Below are positions 1 to 8,583 of a stretch of 64,000 bases of DNA, in pieces. Under the pieces are notes generated by a model that was not told the DNA's origin, made no database searches, and saw nothing but the letters and a program-made list of their open reading frames with translations. How positions within the stretch are numbered: the stretch's first letter is position 1; every line of letters starts with the position of its first letter. This DNA comes from Nostoc sp. NMS7 (GTDB lineage Bacteria; Cyanobacteriota; Cyanobacteriia; Cyanobacteriales; Nostocaceae), in the NCBI RefSeq assembly GCF_017115085.1, contig NZ_JABXKJ010000239.1, positions 35,337 through 99,336 on the forward strand. The letters are read 5' to 3'. The position numbers and the translations under genes were made by a program.

Positions 1-135
1 ATTTCGCCACTCGATAATTTTCTCACTTTGATGAAAGGTATGACAGTGCGGCGTAGCAACGGAGATAGTATTTCCATTAGCCCTAAAGATTTACCGGAAA
101 ATAGTGTGATTCAGGTTTTGAGTTACAAGTTTTGA
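1..135 (+). CDS. 3' end of an unidentified protein (partial)
   Basis: The window opens inside a reading frame that stays open from base 1 to the TGA at 133-135, giving 44 C-terminal residues that end ...QVLSYKF. Composition looks like normal coding sequence (TVRRSNGDSISISPKDL). No domain is recognised in so short a tail. It converges on the FG-GAP protein gene that follows on the other strand. The start and identity lie outside the window. Confidence 0.55.
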   Translation: MSPLDNFLTLMKGMTVRRSNGDSISISPKDLPENSVIQVLSYKF

Positions 136-182
136 GGAGTAGGGGAAGCAGGGTAAGAATTCCTAACTCCTAACTCTAGCTT

Positions 183-1421
183 TTAGAACGTATACCACTC
201 TGGGCCAAGCTTATCTGCATCGCTGATGGGAGTCTCAGTGGCTGTCGTCCCATCTATAGTCCAAATCTTGTCTGCACCAGCTGTCTGATCGCGCCAGTAG
301 ATATCGGTCTTACCATCGCCGTTGAAGTCGCCAAGGGTTGGTGTCAAGGCCGCGTTATTAGCCGGTAAGAACGCTTCAGTAGCAACCGTTGTACCATCCA
401 TCAACCAAGCGGTGTTCGCACCAGTGGTTCCATTGTGCCAGAAGATATCGGTCTTGCCATCACCATTGAAATCGCCAATTTTAGAAGTCCAAGATGAGTC
501 AAGTGTCCCCAGAGTACCCTCTGTGGCTAAGATACCATTCATCGTCCAAACCTTGTTCTCACCTGTTTGAGCGTTTCTCCAGAGAATGTCAGTCTTATAG
601 TCGCCGTTGAAATCACCAAGGCTAGCAGTCCAGGCGGGGTCTTGTGATTGCAGCGCAAATTCACTCTTTTGTGTACCATCCATAAACCAAGCGCTGTTAG
701 CACCGGTTGTCTGATTGCGCCAGAAAATGTCACTCTTACCATTGCCGTCAAAATCAACAATGGTAGGAGTTAGCGCTGGGTCTGTTTTATCTAGAACAGT
801 TGCATTCAGGACTGTGGTGCCATCCATCTCCCAAATAGCGTTCTCACCAGTTGTGGCATTATGCCAGAAGATATCGGTTTTGCGATCGCCATTGAAATCG
901 CCAATCTGAGGAGTCCAGGCTGGGTCAACGGTGGTTAGAGAAGTCGCATTAGCAACTTTGGTTCCATCCATTAGCACAATGGTATTCTCACCGGTTTTCT
1001 TATTGCGTAATAAGAAGTCGGTTTTGCCATCACCATTGAAGTCAGCAATTTTGTAATCATAGGCAGTTAGGTCGAATTTACCTAGAGAACCCTGTTCCAA
1101 AACTTTTGTTCCATCCATCAACCGAATGATAATTTCACCAGTTTGAGAATCGGCCCAAACTTTGTCCGTTTTGCCATCACCGTTAAAGTCAGGAGTAATC
1201 GCCGCACTAGTTAAGTAAGGATTAGGATTAGGATTTGCTGAAGTTTTGACAGGTGTGGTCAACGGTTCACTTTGTAGTGCTTGTGAGGAACTTTTCCCAA
1301 ACCCCAAATCATAATTTAAATTCTCAAAAGAAGATGTCAATATTTGTGATTTTGCGAAAGAGTCTGATGCCCATTGAGATGTATTCAAAGTTAAGGGTGA
1401 GGAATTGCTATTTCCAGACAT
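183..1421 (-). CDS. FG-GAP/VCBS repeat protein, seven calcium-loop repeats
   Basis: A 412-residue protein made of seven repeats of about 46 residues. Each has an aspartate-rich loop of the form DFNGDGKTD followed by an aromatic W/L position and a TGE/TGAN...MDGT strand. In integrin-like FG-GAP/VCBS blades such DxNxDxxxD loops bind calcium, and these proteins are usually extracellular. The loops vary slightly: DFNGDRKTD, DFDGNGKSD and DFNGDYKTD. The first 70 residues are Ser/Asn/Pro-rich and unique. I see no classical signal peptide, so any export is not by an obvious Sec signal. The ATG at 1421 begins MSGNSNSSPL. It stands alone, convergent with the partial gene to its left. A related but broken repeat lies at 5021-5215. 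Cargo or partner is unknown. Confidence 0.85.
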   Translation of the reverse strand: MSGNSNSSPLTLNTSQWASDSFAKSQILTSSFENLNYDLGFGKSSSQALQSEPLTTPVKTSANPNPNPYLTSAAITPDFNGDGKTDKVWADSQTGEIIIRLMDGTKVLEQGSLGKFDLTAYDYKIADFNGDGKTDFLLRNKKTGENTIVLMDGTKVANATSLTTVDPAWTPQIGDFNGDRKTDIFWHNATTGENAIWEMDGTTVLNATVLDKTDPALTPTIVDFDGNGKSDIFWRNQTTGANSAWFMDGTQKSEFALQSQDPAWTASLGDFNGDYKTDILWRNAQTGENKVWTMNGILATEGTLGTLDSSWTSKIGDFNGDGKTDIFWHNGTTGANTAWLMDGTTVATEAFLPANNAALTPTLGDFNGDGKTDIYWRDQTAGADKIWTIDGTTATETPISDADKLGPEWYTF

Positions 1422-1646
1422 GGTGTATTTTTATGATTGGTTGTTATATTTTTTTAACTTTTTTTGGAGATGTCTTTCTGTAACCCAATAACATTTACTA
1501 GACTTTCAATATTTCTTTATAACTATTTTTTCTTTGTGAATATCATTCTTTGAAGATAAATATTTGTTTTCTTTAAATGATTATTATCAAAGTTTCAAGT
1601 TCTATACAAACAATTGCAAAATATTTTTTGTATCTGATGATTTATC

Positions 1647-1768
1647 AATACGGTTCTGATCAGACTTGATTCCCCCAATCCTCCTTTTTTAGGGGGGCTA
1701 ATAATGACTCCATTTCCCCCTTTTTAAGGAGGATCTTTAAGGACTATGTACCTTAACCGAACTGTATT
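1647..1768. repeat. MITE-like inverted-repeat element (candidate)
   Basis: The ends AATACGGTTC (1647-1656) and GAACTGTATT (1759-1768) are inverted copies with one mismatch, enclosing about 100 bp with internal inverted C-rich/G-rich blocks. The motif AATACGGTTCGGTTAAG recurs at 46662, and TTAACCGAAC occurs at the right end here. No transposase is encoded and no target duplication was established. Confidence 0.35.
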
Positions 1769-2105
1769 AAAGTGAAAGGGTATAAGTTTATAAGCGTAGT
1801 TTTTGCCCTCACCCTAAATCCCTCTCCCAGATATATATGGGAGAGGGACTTTGAAATTCTGGCTCTCCTTCTCCCATATCTGGGAGAAGGGGTTGGGGGA
1901 TGAGAGCAAATCCTTTTGATCACCGAAGAAATACAGATTTCAAGATAGACGTGGTTTATCTGTTTTATTTGATATTTTAAATATCGAATTAAACCATACA
2001 CATTTAGGTAATTAAATAACAACTATAAAAAATATTTATGCGAGATAATTGTGATGTAATTACATAGTGGTTTATATAGTAAGTCTAAATTATTGATTAA
2101 CAACA

Positions 2106-2138
2106 AGATCCCCGACTTCTTAAAAAAGTCGGGGATCT
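2106..2138. repeat. Hairpin repeat AGATCCCCGACTT/AAGTCGGGGATCT
   Basis: Perfect 13-bp arms at 2106-2118 and 2126-2138 around a 7-nt loop. A variant of the same hairpin (one arm GATCCCCGACTT) occurs inside the element at 35464-35569, so this is a dispersed repeat rather than a gene-specific terminator. Confidence 0.7.
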
Positions 2139-2302
2139 GAGACTTTGGAGATAATTGATTATTCCCCAAGGATTTATAACTTGAGTTGAAACAAATATTG
2201 GTTAGAATAACTTAGATTAGCAACTATTAAGAGGCATGATCTGTACATCCTCTGGTTGTCAAAAGTGTAAAATAAGACAATACTTTAATACATACATCAG
2301 CT

Positions 2303-3613
2303 ATGCAAGCAGAATATCGGCAGCGTCGTGAGCAGTTAATGGCAAAAATTGGTGATGGTACAGCCATTTTTCGCAGTGCGCCAATGGCAGTGATGCACAA
2401 CGATGTCGAGTATGTTTATCGCCAAGACAGTGATTTCTTCTACCTGACTGGTTTTAACGAACCACAGGCAGTTGCAGTGTTAGCGCCGCATCATTCAGAA
2501 CATCGGTTTGTGCTGTTTGTCCAACCGAAGGATCGCGAAAAGGAAGTATGGACTGGTTATCTTTCTGGGGTAGATGCAGCTAAGGAATTTTATGGTGCTG
2601 ATGAAGCATACCCGATTAGCGAGTTAGATGAAAAGTTACCGCAGTATTTGGAAAAAGCCAGCCGCATTTACTATCACTTAGGACGCGATCGCACTTTTAA
2701 TGACCAAATCTTGGGACATTATCAAAGTTTACTACGGACTTATCCAAAACGCGGTACAGGACCGATCGCTATTGAAGATACTGGTACTGTCCTCAATAGC
2801 ATGAGACTAATTAAAAGTGAAGCTGAGTTGGAATTGATGCGTCAAGCAGTTGCGATCGCAACTGAAGCACACAATTACGCGCAAGAAATCGCCGCACCCG
2901 GACGTTATGAGTATGAAATACAAGCGGAGATGGAACGCATCTTTCGACTGCGAGGTGGTTTAGGCCCGGCTTATCCTTCGATTGTGGCTTCTGGTGTGAA
3001 TGCTTGCGTACTGCACTACATTGAGAATAATCGTCAAATGCAGGATGGAGAATTATTGCTAATTGATGCCGGTTGTACCTATGGTTATTACAACTCGGAT
3101 ATTACCCGGACATTTCCTGTGGGGGGTAAATTTACGCCAGAACAAAAGACGCTGTATGAGATTGTTTTGGAGGCACAAAAACAAGCGATCGCTCAAGTTC
3201 AACCAGGTAATCCTTTCAAATTAATTCATGATACAGCAGTGCGCGTCCTCACCGAAGGTTTAGTTGAACTTGGCATTCTTAAAGGTGAAATTGATAAGTT
3301 AATTGAAGAAGAGAAATATAAGCCATATTATATGCACCGCACCAGCCATTGGTTAGGTTTGGATGTCCATGATGCGGGGGTTTACCAGCACGGTGAAGAT
3401 AAACCGCAGATTTTGCAACCAGGTCAAATTTTGACAGTGGAACCAGGACTTTATATTGTACCTGACACCAAACTAGCAGAAGACCAACCAGAGACTGATC
3501 CTCGATGGATTGGTATTGGTATTCGGATTGAGGATGATGTGTTAGTTACACCTGGGGGACATGAAGTGTTAACTGCGGGAGTTCCCAAGGCAGTGGATGA
3601 AGTGGAACGATAA
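2303..3613 (+). CDS. pepP: Xaa-Pro aminopeptidase (M24B family)
   Basis: A 436-residue aminopeptidase P. It removes N-terminal residues that precede proline, using a di-metal centre in the cytoplasm. The N-terminal creatinase-like domain (about 1-170) begins MQAEYRQRREQLMAKIG and contains YRQDSDFFYLTGF, typical of PepP. The C-terminal pita-bread domain carries the metal ligands: Asp in LLIDAGCTYGYYNSDITR (two Asp), His in YMHRTSHWLGLDVHD, Glu in LTVEPGLYIVPD and Glu in IGIGIRIEDDVLVT. Length matches the family. The ATG at 2303 is the first codon giving the conserved N-terminus. A small hairpin follows the stop at 3620-3639. It is monocistronic and converges on the gene to its right. Confidence 0.95.
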   Translation: MQAEYRQRREQLMAKIGDGTAIFRSAPMAVMHNDVEYVYRQDSDFFYLTGFNEPQAVAVLAPHHSEHRFVLFVQPKDREKEVWTGYLSGVDAAKEFYGADEAYPISELDEKLPQYLEKASRIYYHLGRDRTFNDQILGHYQSLLRTYPKRGTGPIAIEDTGTVLNSMRLIKSEAELELMRQAVAIATEAHNYAQEIAAPGRYEYEIQAEMERIFRLRGGLGPAYPSIVASGVNACVLHYIENNRQMQDGELLLIDAGCTYGYYNSDITRTFPVGGKFTPEQKTLYEIVLEAQKQAIAQVQPGNPFKLIHDTAVRVLTEGLVELGILKGEIDKLIEEEKYKPYYMHRTSHWLGLDVHDAGVYQHGEDKPQILQPGQILTVEPGLYIVPDTKLAEDQPETDPRWIGIGIRIEDDVLVTPGGHEVLTAGVPKAVDEVER

Positions 3614-3619
3614 AAAATG

Positions 3620-3639
3620 GGGATGGTACACACCATCCC
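3620..3639. terminator. Short hairpin between convergent genes
   Basis: GGGATGGT and ACCATCCC (8-bp arms, 4-nt loop) lie 7 bases after the aminopeptidase stop and just before the end of the minus-strand gene at 3644. There is no clear T-run on the plus side, so termination is inferred only from position. Confidence 0.45.
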
Positions 3640-3643
3640 TAAG

Positions 3644-4255
3644 CTAAAATTGCGGACAAGCCATCAAAGTCGTTGTCAGAATTCCTAAGATTTTATCTAT
3701 TTCTTTAATAAAGTAATCGTTCTTATCGATAAAGATGGTATTGTCACAAAGTTTGAGAAATTTCCAATCTGTTCCTGTTGTGACTACACCATAAATTTCA
3801 TTGATAATATTTCCTTGTTGCTGGTTAAACAATTGAGATGCAATCATTGTCGCAATACATTGTCCTAAACCAGATTTAATACTTTCATTTTTAGCTTCTA
3901 CAATAATCACCACAGGGCTGGTAATATCATATTGTTCTGGTGAGCAACTCAGAATAAAATCACAGCGTCCTTCTAAGCCTTTAGAAACATCTACATTAAA
4001 TTCTGAACCAGAAAATATACTAATTTGGTATTTAAAGAAGCGTTTAACTTCAATTAAAACAGGCATAATAATTAGTTCAGAACGAGCTTTTTCTGTATTT
4101 ATTGCTGTCACCAAAGGTAGATGCTCAGAGAAAATCAAATTTAGATATTCACTAGGCGAAACTGCCTGTACATCCCCAAATAAATCTTGATTTTCAACAA
4201 AGATTAATTTAAAGTCCGTTTTTACTTTGCTAAGATTAAAGGCGCTGTACGGCAT
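3644..4255 (-). CDS. PD-(D/E)XK nuclease-like protein, paralogue of 31770-32369
   Basis: A 203-residue protein starting MPYSAFNLSKVKTDF at 4255. The frame extends to 4300, but the paralogue starts at the matching methionine. The core contains CDFILSCSPEQ followed by VVIIVEAKNESIKSGLGQC. This spacing of an Asp at the end of one strand and an E-x-K on the next is what the restriction-endonuclease-like (PD-(D/E)XK) fold shows. It aligns end to end with the gene at 31770-32369: EKARSELIIMPVLIEVKR matches EKARSELIIAPILVDLRR. No DNA-binding domain or partner methyltransferase is adjacent, so restriction activity is not claimed. It could be a solitary nuclease or a structural relative. Confidence 0.75.
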   Translation of the reverse strand: MPYSAFNLSKVKTDFKLIFVENQDLFGDVQAVSPSEYLNLIFSEHLPLVTAINTEKARSELIIMPVLIEVKRFFKYQISIFSGSEFNVDVSKGLEGRCDFILSCSPEQYDITSPVVIIVEAKNESIKSGLGQCIATMIASQLFNQQQGNIINEIYGVVTTGTDWKFLKLCDNTIFIDKNDYFIKEIDKILGILTTTLMACPQF

Positions 4256-4393
4256 TGTATCATCTTGGGAGTAAAGTGCAGCGATGCTTACGGTGGTCAC
4301 TGAGTCTTGCCGTTGGCGCAGCTTCTCGTAGAGAAGTGCGGCAACCTACGCAAGTTGCGGAAGCTAAGGAAATGAGTTTGATGATATCTCAGA

Positions 4394-4939
4394 TCAAGAA
4401 CAGGCCTCAACAAATTCAACTTCCGGCAATTTACATGACCGAAACTGAGTAACACGCTTACCGTCAGTCTCGAAGACCACACGATAGTTCTGGTTAGCAC
4501 GGTCTTTCGGGATAAATGTCAAGTAGTGTCCGCCTTGAACGTATTTATGAGATGTGACTTTAATTTGTCCTGGGTAGAGAGACTTGATTTGCGCTTCACT
4601 GTCGCCAATTTTTGCACCTTTGAGGGTAGTAATCTGCGTATTCTGCCGCACATCTACTCTAGAAATGCGACCTTTTGTAACCATAAATAAAAGATTTTTG
4701 GGTTCGTTTTGTGGCTTAACGTAGTAGCAACTGTTATTCGCCGAATCGCCAATTAGCTGAGTACCAGCAGCTTTCCTCGCTTGGGAAACAGTCATCCCAA
4801 CTCTAACTTGTCCGATACCATTGATGGACAATTTCGATTTGTTGGTTAATTTTGCCTGTGCTAAAACTGTGCCGATTGTCAAACAAGAAAGGGCAAGTGT
4901 TAGGGTACTAAGAGTCAATAATTTAACTTTGCTATTCAT
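4394..4939 (-). CDS. Secreted conserved protein with two BamE-like segments
   Basis: A 181-residue protein beginning MNSKVKLLTLSTLTLALS (ATG at 4939; a TTG three codons upstream is less likely). Residues 1-27 form a Sec signal peptide with a likely cleavage after VLAQA. The mature part has GIGQVRVGMTVSQARKAAG and later AKIGDSEAQIKSLYPG. Both resemble the 'x-G-M-T-x-x-E/Q-V' helix entry of SmpA/BamE-type folds; this is a motif impression, not a family assignment. Two cysteines (SCYY and RSCKL), plus a terminal one, could form a disulfide in the periplasm. It has no operon partners. Function unknown. Confidence 0.75.
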   Translation of the reverse strand: MNSKVKLLTLSTLTLALSCLTIGTVLAQAKLTNKSKLSINGIGQVRVGMTVSQARKAAGTQLIGDSANNSCYYVKPQNEPKNLLFMVTKGRISRVDVRQNTQITTLKGAKIGDSEAQIKSLYPGQIKVTSHKYVQGGHYLTFIPKDRANQNYRVVFETDGKRVTQFRSCKLPEVEFVEACS

Positions 4940-5020
4940 TTTCTGCAAATAATAAGGGGTAGATATTTATATACAATAGTCATATTGCCAATTTTGGATT
5001 TTCAAGCTGTTGACTAAGGT

Positions 5021-5215
5021 GGGGATATTCCTATAGGGAATTTAGAATTTGATAAGGACGGCAGAGACGATATGGTGGTGTGGCCTCCTAACAATGGAGG
5101 TTTTCCTGGCGCTCTTGGTACGTGGTTTGTGCTTACATCCTCTAGCAACTTCACCAACTCCTTCAGCCGTTTGTGGGGTATAGGTGGAGATATTCCAGTT
5201 GGAGGAGCTAAGTAA
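5021..5215 (+). pseudogene. Orphan FG-GAP/VCBS repeat fragment
   Basis: The plus strand reads GDIPIGNLEFDKDGRDDMVV, then WPPNNGGFPGALGTWFVLTS, then ...LWGIGGDIPVGGAK and TAA. This is one complete VCBS/FG-GAP unit plus the start of the next (GDIPVGG), a type found in large cyanobacterial surface proteins. A stop lies immediately upstream in frame (5015-5017), there is no start codon before the first loop, and the second unit ends abruptly. It is therefore the remnant of a longer repeat gene. The unit differs from those in the intact protein at 183-1421 (GDIP...W.VLTSS type versus the MDGT type), so it is not a fresh copy of that gene. Confidence 0.65.
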
Positions 5216-5484
5216 TTAGAACCGAATAGCACTAAGAAAAGCGCAAACTCCTAAGATGACTGGCTTTTTAATATAAAAGTGTAAGGAAAGAACTAGCTTT
5301 GAAATCAATAGACCTCTTGCAAAAGTCCCTAACACCCCACCCCCAGCCCCTCTCCGCAGGCGGGGAGGGGAGAATTTGACGTAAGTCAAAGGCGGGGTGG
5401 GGTTCTTTTTTTGATTTATGCAAGAAGTCTAATAAACAAGCGAGTCGTAGCAGCAAGCGTCTTCCTAAAACTATAAAATTTTAC

Positions 5485-5518
5485 ATAAAAAATGAGGATG
5501 GCACATAGCATCCTCATT
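5485..5518 (-). terminator. Rho-independent terminator of ftsH
   Basis: The inverted arms AATGAGGATG (5491-5500) and CATCCTCATT (5509-5518) are followed, in the minus direction, by a T-rich run. It lies 56 bases past the ftsH stop. Confidence 0.75.
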
Positions 5519-5573
5519 CGATTTTTTGCTTCCTTGCTGATTTCCAGGTATTAGCCCAGAAAAGAGTCAACTA

Positions 5574-7460
5574 TTACAGTTGCGGTACATACTCCTGCTT
5601 CTCAGGGACTTCAGCGTACTCAGCCAGAATCTGGCGGAATTCTTCGCCGTCAATGGTTTCTTTTTCGATCAGCAAATCGACTAAGCGATCGGTGACAGTG
5701 CGATGATCGCGGATCAGCTTCTTAGCATTGTCATAGCACTGTTCAACAATTTCTCGAACTTGAGCATCAATGCGCGAGGCAATGGATTCGGAATACTCAG
5801 ATCGGGTTGTCCAGTCACGACCCAAAAAGACTTCTCCCTGTTGGCTTTCTAAGGAAAGTGGGCCTAAGTTTGACATCCCGAACCGCGTCACCATTTGGCG
5901 TGCCATTCCCGACAACTGTTGTAAGTCTCCACCTGCACCAGTGGTAACTTCCGCAGCCCCAAAAATCACTTCTTCGGCAGCGCGACCGCCCAAAGCACCA
6001 GTAATTCTGGCTTTGAGTTGAGAACGGGAAATTAACCCCTGTTCTTCGTTGGGAGTAAACCAAGTTAAACCCTGTGCTTGTCCTCTTGGGATGAGGGTGA
6101 CTTTCTGTACTGGGTCATGGTCTTTTAACAAAGTCCCAACTAAGGCGTGTCCAATTTCGTGGTAGGCAATTAAGCGCTTGCTCTTGCTATCCACCAAAGG
6201 AGTACCTTCCATCCCCGCAACTACCCGATCGACCGCATCATCAATTTCGCGGAGGGTAATCGCTTCTTTGCGTCTTCTAGCAGTGAGAATTGCCGCTTCG
6301 TTGAGTAAGTTGGCTAGATCAGCACCAGTGAATCCGGGAGTGCGGCGAGCGATCGCATCCAAAGATACGCTAGTGTCTAGTTTCTTATTCCGCGCATGGA
6401 CTTGCAAGATTTCCAAGCGCCCTTTGATATCGGGTGGATCGACTGTTACTTGGCGGTCAAAGCGACCAGGACGCAACAAGGCTGAGTCGAGTACGTCAGG
6501 ACGGTTGGTGGCAGCAATAATAATGATGCCTGTATTACCTTCAAACCCGTCCATTTCGGTGAGCAATTGGTTGAGGGTTTGCTCTCTCTCATCGTTACCG
6601 CCACCGATACCAGCACCCCGTTGGCGTCCAACGGCATCGATTTCATCGATGAAGATGATGCAGGGGGCGTTATCTTTAGCTTTCTTGAACAAATCGCGGA
6701 CGCGGGATGCACCCACACCAACGAACATTTCCACGAATTCCGAACCGGAAATACTAAAGAAAGGTACGCCTGCTTCCCCAGCGATCGCTTTTGCTAGTAA
6801 AGTTTTACCAGTTCCAGGAGGTCCAACTAATAACACTCCCTTGGGAATGCGTGCGCCTACTGCGGTAAATCTTTCTGGCTGTTTGAGGAAGGTGACGACT
6901 TCTTGCAATTCTTCCTTAGCTTCTTCGATTCCGGCTACGTCGTCAAATTTCACCCCAGTTTTTGCCTCCATTTGGAAGCGGGCGCGGGATTTGCCGAAGT
7001 TCATTGCTTGACCTGGGCCGCCGGGGAGGTTGCTAGAACGCCGGAACAAAAAGAACAGCCCAGTAATCAATAAAACTGGAAATATGAGATTGCCCAACAA
7101 TCCCCAAATTGCGCCATCATTCCGCATCGGGTGAGCATCAAAACTGATGTCTTTTTCTTTCAGCTTGCTAATTAACTCAGGAGCGTTAATAGGCAAATCC
7201 ACCCGCCATCTTTGGACACGGTTTTCGATGTCAGGATCGCGAGCTTCTATAATTGCTGTCCTACCGCCTTCGTACAGATCCACGCTGGTGACGCGATCGC
7301 CGTCCAAGTATTCTAGAAAGCGACCATAGGTCATGCGGGTATTGGCTGTATTCTTACTGGCGTCAACAGGAGCGCCTGCAAAGGCTCCTTGCCAGAAGAA
7401 AAAGCCAATTACCAAAGCCGGCAATGTCCAGAGTCCTAGTACTTTCCAAGAGAATTTCAT
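5574..7460 (-). CDS. ftsH: ATP-dependent zinc metalloprotease FtsH (FtsH2-like)
   Basis: A 628-residue membrane-bound AAA+ protease. Cyanobacterial FtsH2 forms hexamers with FtsH3 in thylakoids and degrades photodamaged D1 during photosystem II repair. Two N-terminal membrane spans (about 7-28 and 120-138) flank a lumenal segment. The AAA module has Walker A GPPGTGKT (213-220), Walker B IIFIDEIDAVGRQRG and the arginine-finger region TNRPDVLDSALLRPGRFD. The zinc site is HEIGH (434-438), with a downstream TTGAGGDL segment supplying the third ligand. The N-terminus MKFSWKVLGLWTLPALVIGF and C-terminus ...YVPQL closely match FtsH2 of Synechocystis (slr0228) as I recall it; assignment to FtsH2 rather than other paralogues is inferred from that. 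ATG at 7460; own terminator downstream. Confidence 0.93.
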   Translation of the reverse strand: MKFSWKVLGLWTLPALVIGFFFWQGAFAGAPVDASKNTANTRMTYGRFLEYLDGDRVTSVDLYEGGRTAIIEARDPDIENRVQRWRVDLPINAPELISKLKEKDISFDAHPMRNDGAIWGLLGNLIFPVLLITGLFFLFRRSSNLPGGPGQAMNFGKSRARFQMEAKTGVKFDDVAGIEEAKEELQEVVTFLKQPERFTAVGARIPKGVLLVGPPGTGKTLLAKAIAGEAGVPFFSISGSEFVEMFVGVGASRVRDLFKKAKDNAPCIIFIDEIDAVGRQRGAGIGGGNDEREQTLNQLLTEMDGFEGNTGIIIIAATNRPDVLDSALLRPGRFDRQVTVDPPDIKGRLEILQVHARNKKLDTSVSLDAIARRTPGFTGADLANLLNEAAILTARRRKEAITLREIDDAVDRVVAGMEGTPLVDSKSKRLIAYHEIGHALVGTLLKDHDPVQKVTLIPRGQAQGLTWFTPNEEQGLISRSQLKARITGALGGRAAEEVIFGAAEVTTGAGGDLQQLSGMARQMVTRFGMSNLGPLSLESQQGEVFLGRDWTTRSEYSESIASRIDAQVREIVEQCYDNAKKLIRDHRTVTDRLVDLLIEKETIDGEEFRQILAEYAEVPEKQEYVPQL

Positions 7461-7865
7461 CTTAATTTGCCTCTAGATGCCTATACAACTCATCAGCCTT
7501 AGCAACCGAATGTTCTATTACTCTGTCACTTTGGGCTGTTAAACGGATGTTTATAACTCCATTTTGTTTAATTTGATCTCTTATATGCACTCCCATAGAG
7601 CGATCGGCGCATTATGGCGATGCCAACAAGAATCTTAATCAAAGTTAACTTAATTTTAATACAATATCGCACCAGAAAAGGGAGCGCAACGGGATGCAAA
7701 GACACGGAGAATTTCTCCAGAATGCTCCTCGTGTCGTTTAAGTCCCTGTCAATCATCATTCTGGGGGAGTGGGGAGTTAGGAGTTTGAAGTAGAGACGCG
7801 ATTAATCGCGTCTGTAACAGGAGTTATTATTTCCCGACAATGCCCAATGCCGCATGCTCAATGCC
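7461..7865. other. Spacer upstream of ftsH with one palindromic repeat
   Basis: A 405-bp gap between two minus-strand genes, so the ftsH promoter must lie in its left half. At 7795-7812 is a perfect 18-bp palindrome GACGCGATTAATCGCGTC, a member of a family also found at 30.2, 30.4 and 57.8 kb. A 63-codon minus frame at 7568-7759 has unnatural composition and no start context; I do not call it. Confidence 0.5.
7795..7812. repeat. 18-bp palindromic repeat GACGCGATTAATCGCGTC (copy 1)
   Basis: Perfect palindrome flanked by AGA on the left and TCTGTAACAG on the right. Related copies: 30166, 30216, 30431, 57828 and 57858. Confidence 0.7.
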
Positions 7866-8360
7866 CTATTTAACTTCTGTAATTTGTAGAGTGTAAGGAA
7901 GATACTTGCCTTTTTCGTAGGAACCAACCCAAATTTGGTAACTTCCAGCCAGCCATTCGCCAATCATACCGGCATTTTTGCCATCAAAATCGTCATTGCA
8001 CCAAGTACCACCGGGTCCCTTGATAATTATGGTGGTGTCTTCAGGACTTTGCACTTGTAACTTCAGGTAGTCAAATTTACTTGTTAGCGCTAATGTATGG
8101 TCTGGTGTTTCATCAACAAATCCAGTACAAGGGCCAGTGGCTGTTTCGCTCCTCCCGGCTACTTGACTCCCAGATATTGAACCACCACTCATCCCGCGAA
8201 CTGTCAGGGGGTCTGGCGAAAACTGGGGGTCAATGGTGACATCTCCAAATATCGTTGGCGCTTCCTGAGCATCAGTAACAGCATTAACTGTCGGTGTGAT
8301 GAAGAGCGTAACTATCATGAACGATAATCTCATCCCTCTTTTGAGCGCTTTTGTCGGCAT
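7866..8360 (-). CDS. Secreted protein, cyanobacterial, unknown function
   Basis: A 164-residue protein starting MPTKALKRGMRLSFMIVTLF at 8360. Upstream in-frame starts would place about 20 non-conserved residues before the signal peptide. Residues 1-27 form a Sec signal with likely cleavage after NAVTDA. The mature part is Gly/Asp-rich with SPDPLTVRGMSGGSISGS, a cysteine pair (GPCTGFVDETPDHTL and GGTWCNDDFDGKNAGM) and the C-terminal GSYQIWVGSYEKG. The last segment resembles the beta-strands of small secreted pre-peptidase (PPC)-like domains, where 'G.Y.i.VG..' is typical. I infer a periplasmic or extracellular beta-rich protein; no enzymatic site is visible. Confidence 0.72.
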   Translation of the reverse strand: MPTKALKRGMRLSFMIVTLFITPTVNAVTDAQEAPTIFGDVTIDPQFSPDPLTVRGMSGGSISGSQVAGRSETATGPCTGFVDETPDHTLALTSKFDYLKLQVQSPEDTTIIIKGPGGTWCNDDFDGKNAGMIGEWLAGSYQIWVGSYEKGKYLPYTLQITEVK

Positions 8361-8515
8361 TGTAATTACTTCGCTTCTAAGTGTTTTTGAAGACATGAAT
8401 TTTACACACCAAGTTCCCAATGTGAGGAGAATTGACTACCTATTTTAGATTGGAAATTGGGGATAATTCATTAGTAATTAGTCAATGATTTATTGTTGCT
8501 ATAGTTGCTCTACTT

Positions 8516-8555
8516 TAGATTTTAGGGGCGCACGTTTGTGCGCCCCTAAAATCTA
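8516..8555. terminator. Perfect 18-bp hairpin after gltX
   Basis: TAGATTTTAGGGGCGCAC (8516-8533), loop GTTT, then the exact complement to 8555. It lies 28 bases past the gltX stop (minus strand) and ends in AT-rich sequence on both sides, so it can act as an intrinsic terminator. The core GGGGCGCAC/GTGCGCCCC is also a common cyanobacterial spacer repeat. Confidence 0.7.
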
Positions 8556-8583
8556 AAATATTTCTAAAATCTGGAAGTAATCA

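Larger units (their letters stand above)
1422..2302. other. Non-coding spacer of about 880 bp with three inverted-repeat structures
   Basis: AT-rich spacer between the divergent FG-GAP gene and the aminopeptidase gene. It holds a possible small inverted-repeat element (1647-1768), a hairpin with arms CCCTCTCCC/GGGAGAGGG (1820-1847) inside a C-rich repeat, and the hairpin at 2106-2138. Reading frames across the C-rich repeat are low complexity and not credible genes. Both flanking promoters should lie here, but I cannot place them. Confidence 0.6.
4940..5573. other. Spacer with an FG-GAP fragment, a GC-rich repeat and a terminator
   Basis: A 634-bp gap. It contains the broken FG-GAP fragment (5021-5215), a GC-rich interspersed repeat at about 5333-5402 (C-rich arm, then GGCGGGGAGGGG, then GGCGGGGTGGGG), and the ftsH terminator (5485-5518). 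Reading frames on the minus strand across the first two are mirror images of the fragment and the repeat, not genes. Confidence 0.6.

Noticed and set aside
6178..7011. Long plus-strand open frame of 277 codons opposite ftsH
   Set aside because: It lies wholly within ftsH on the other strand, and its Ser/Ala/Arg-rich product mirrors the AAA codons; no start context or family.
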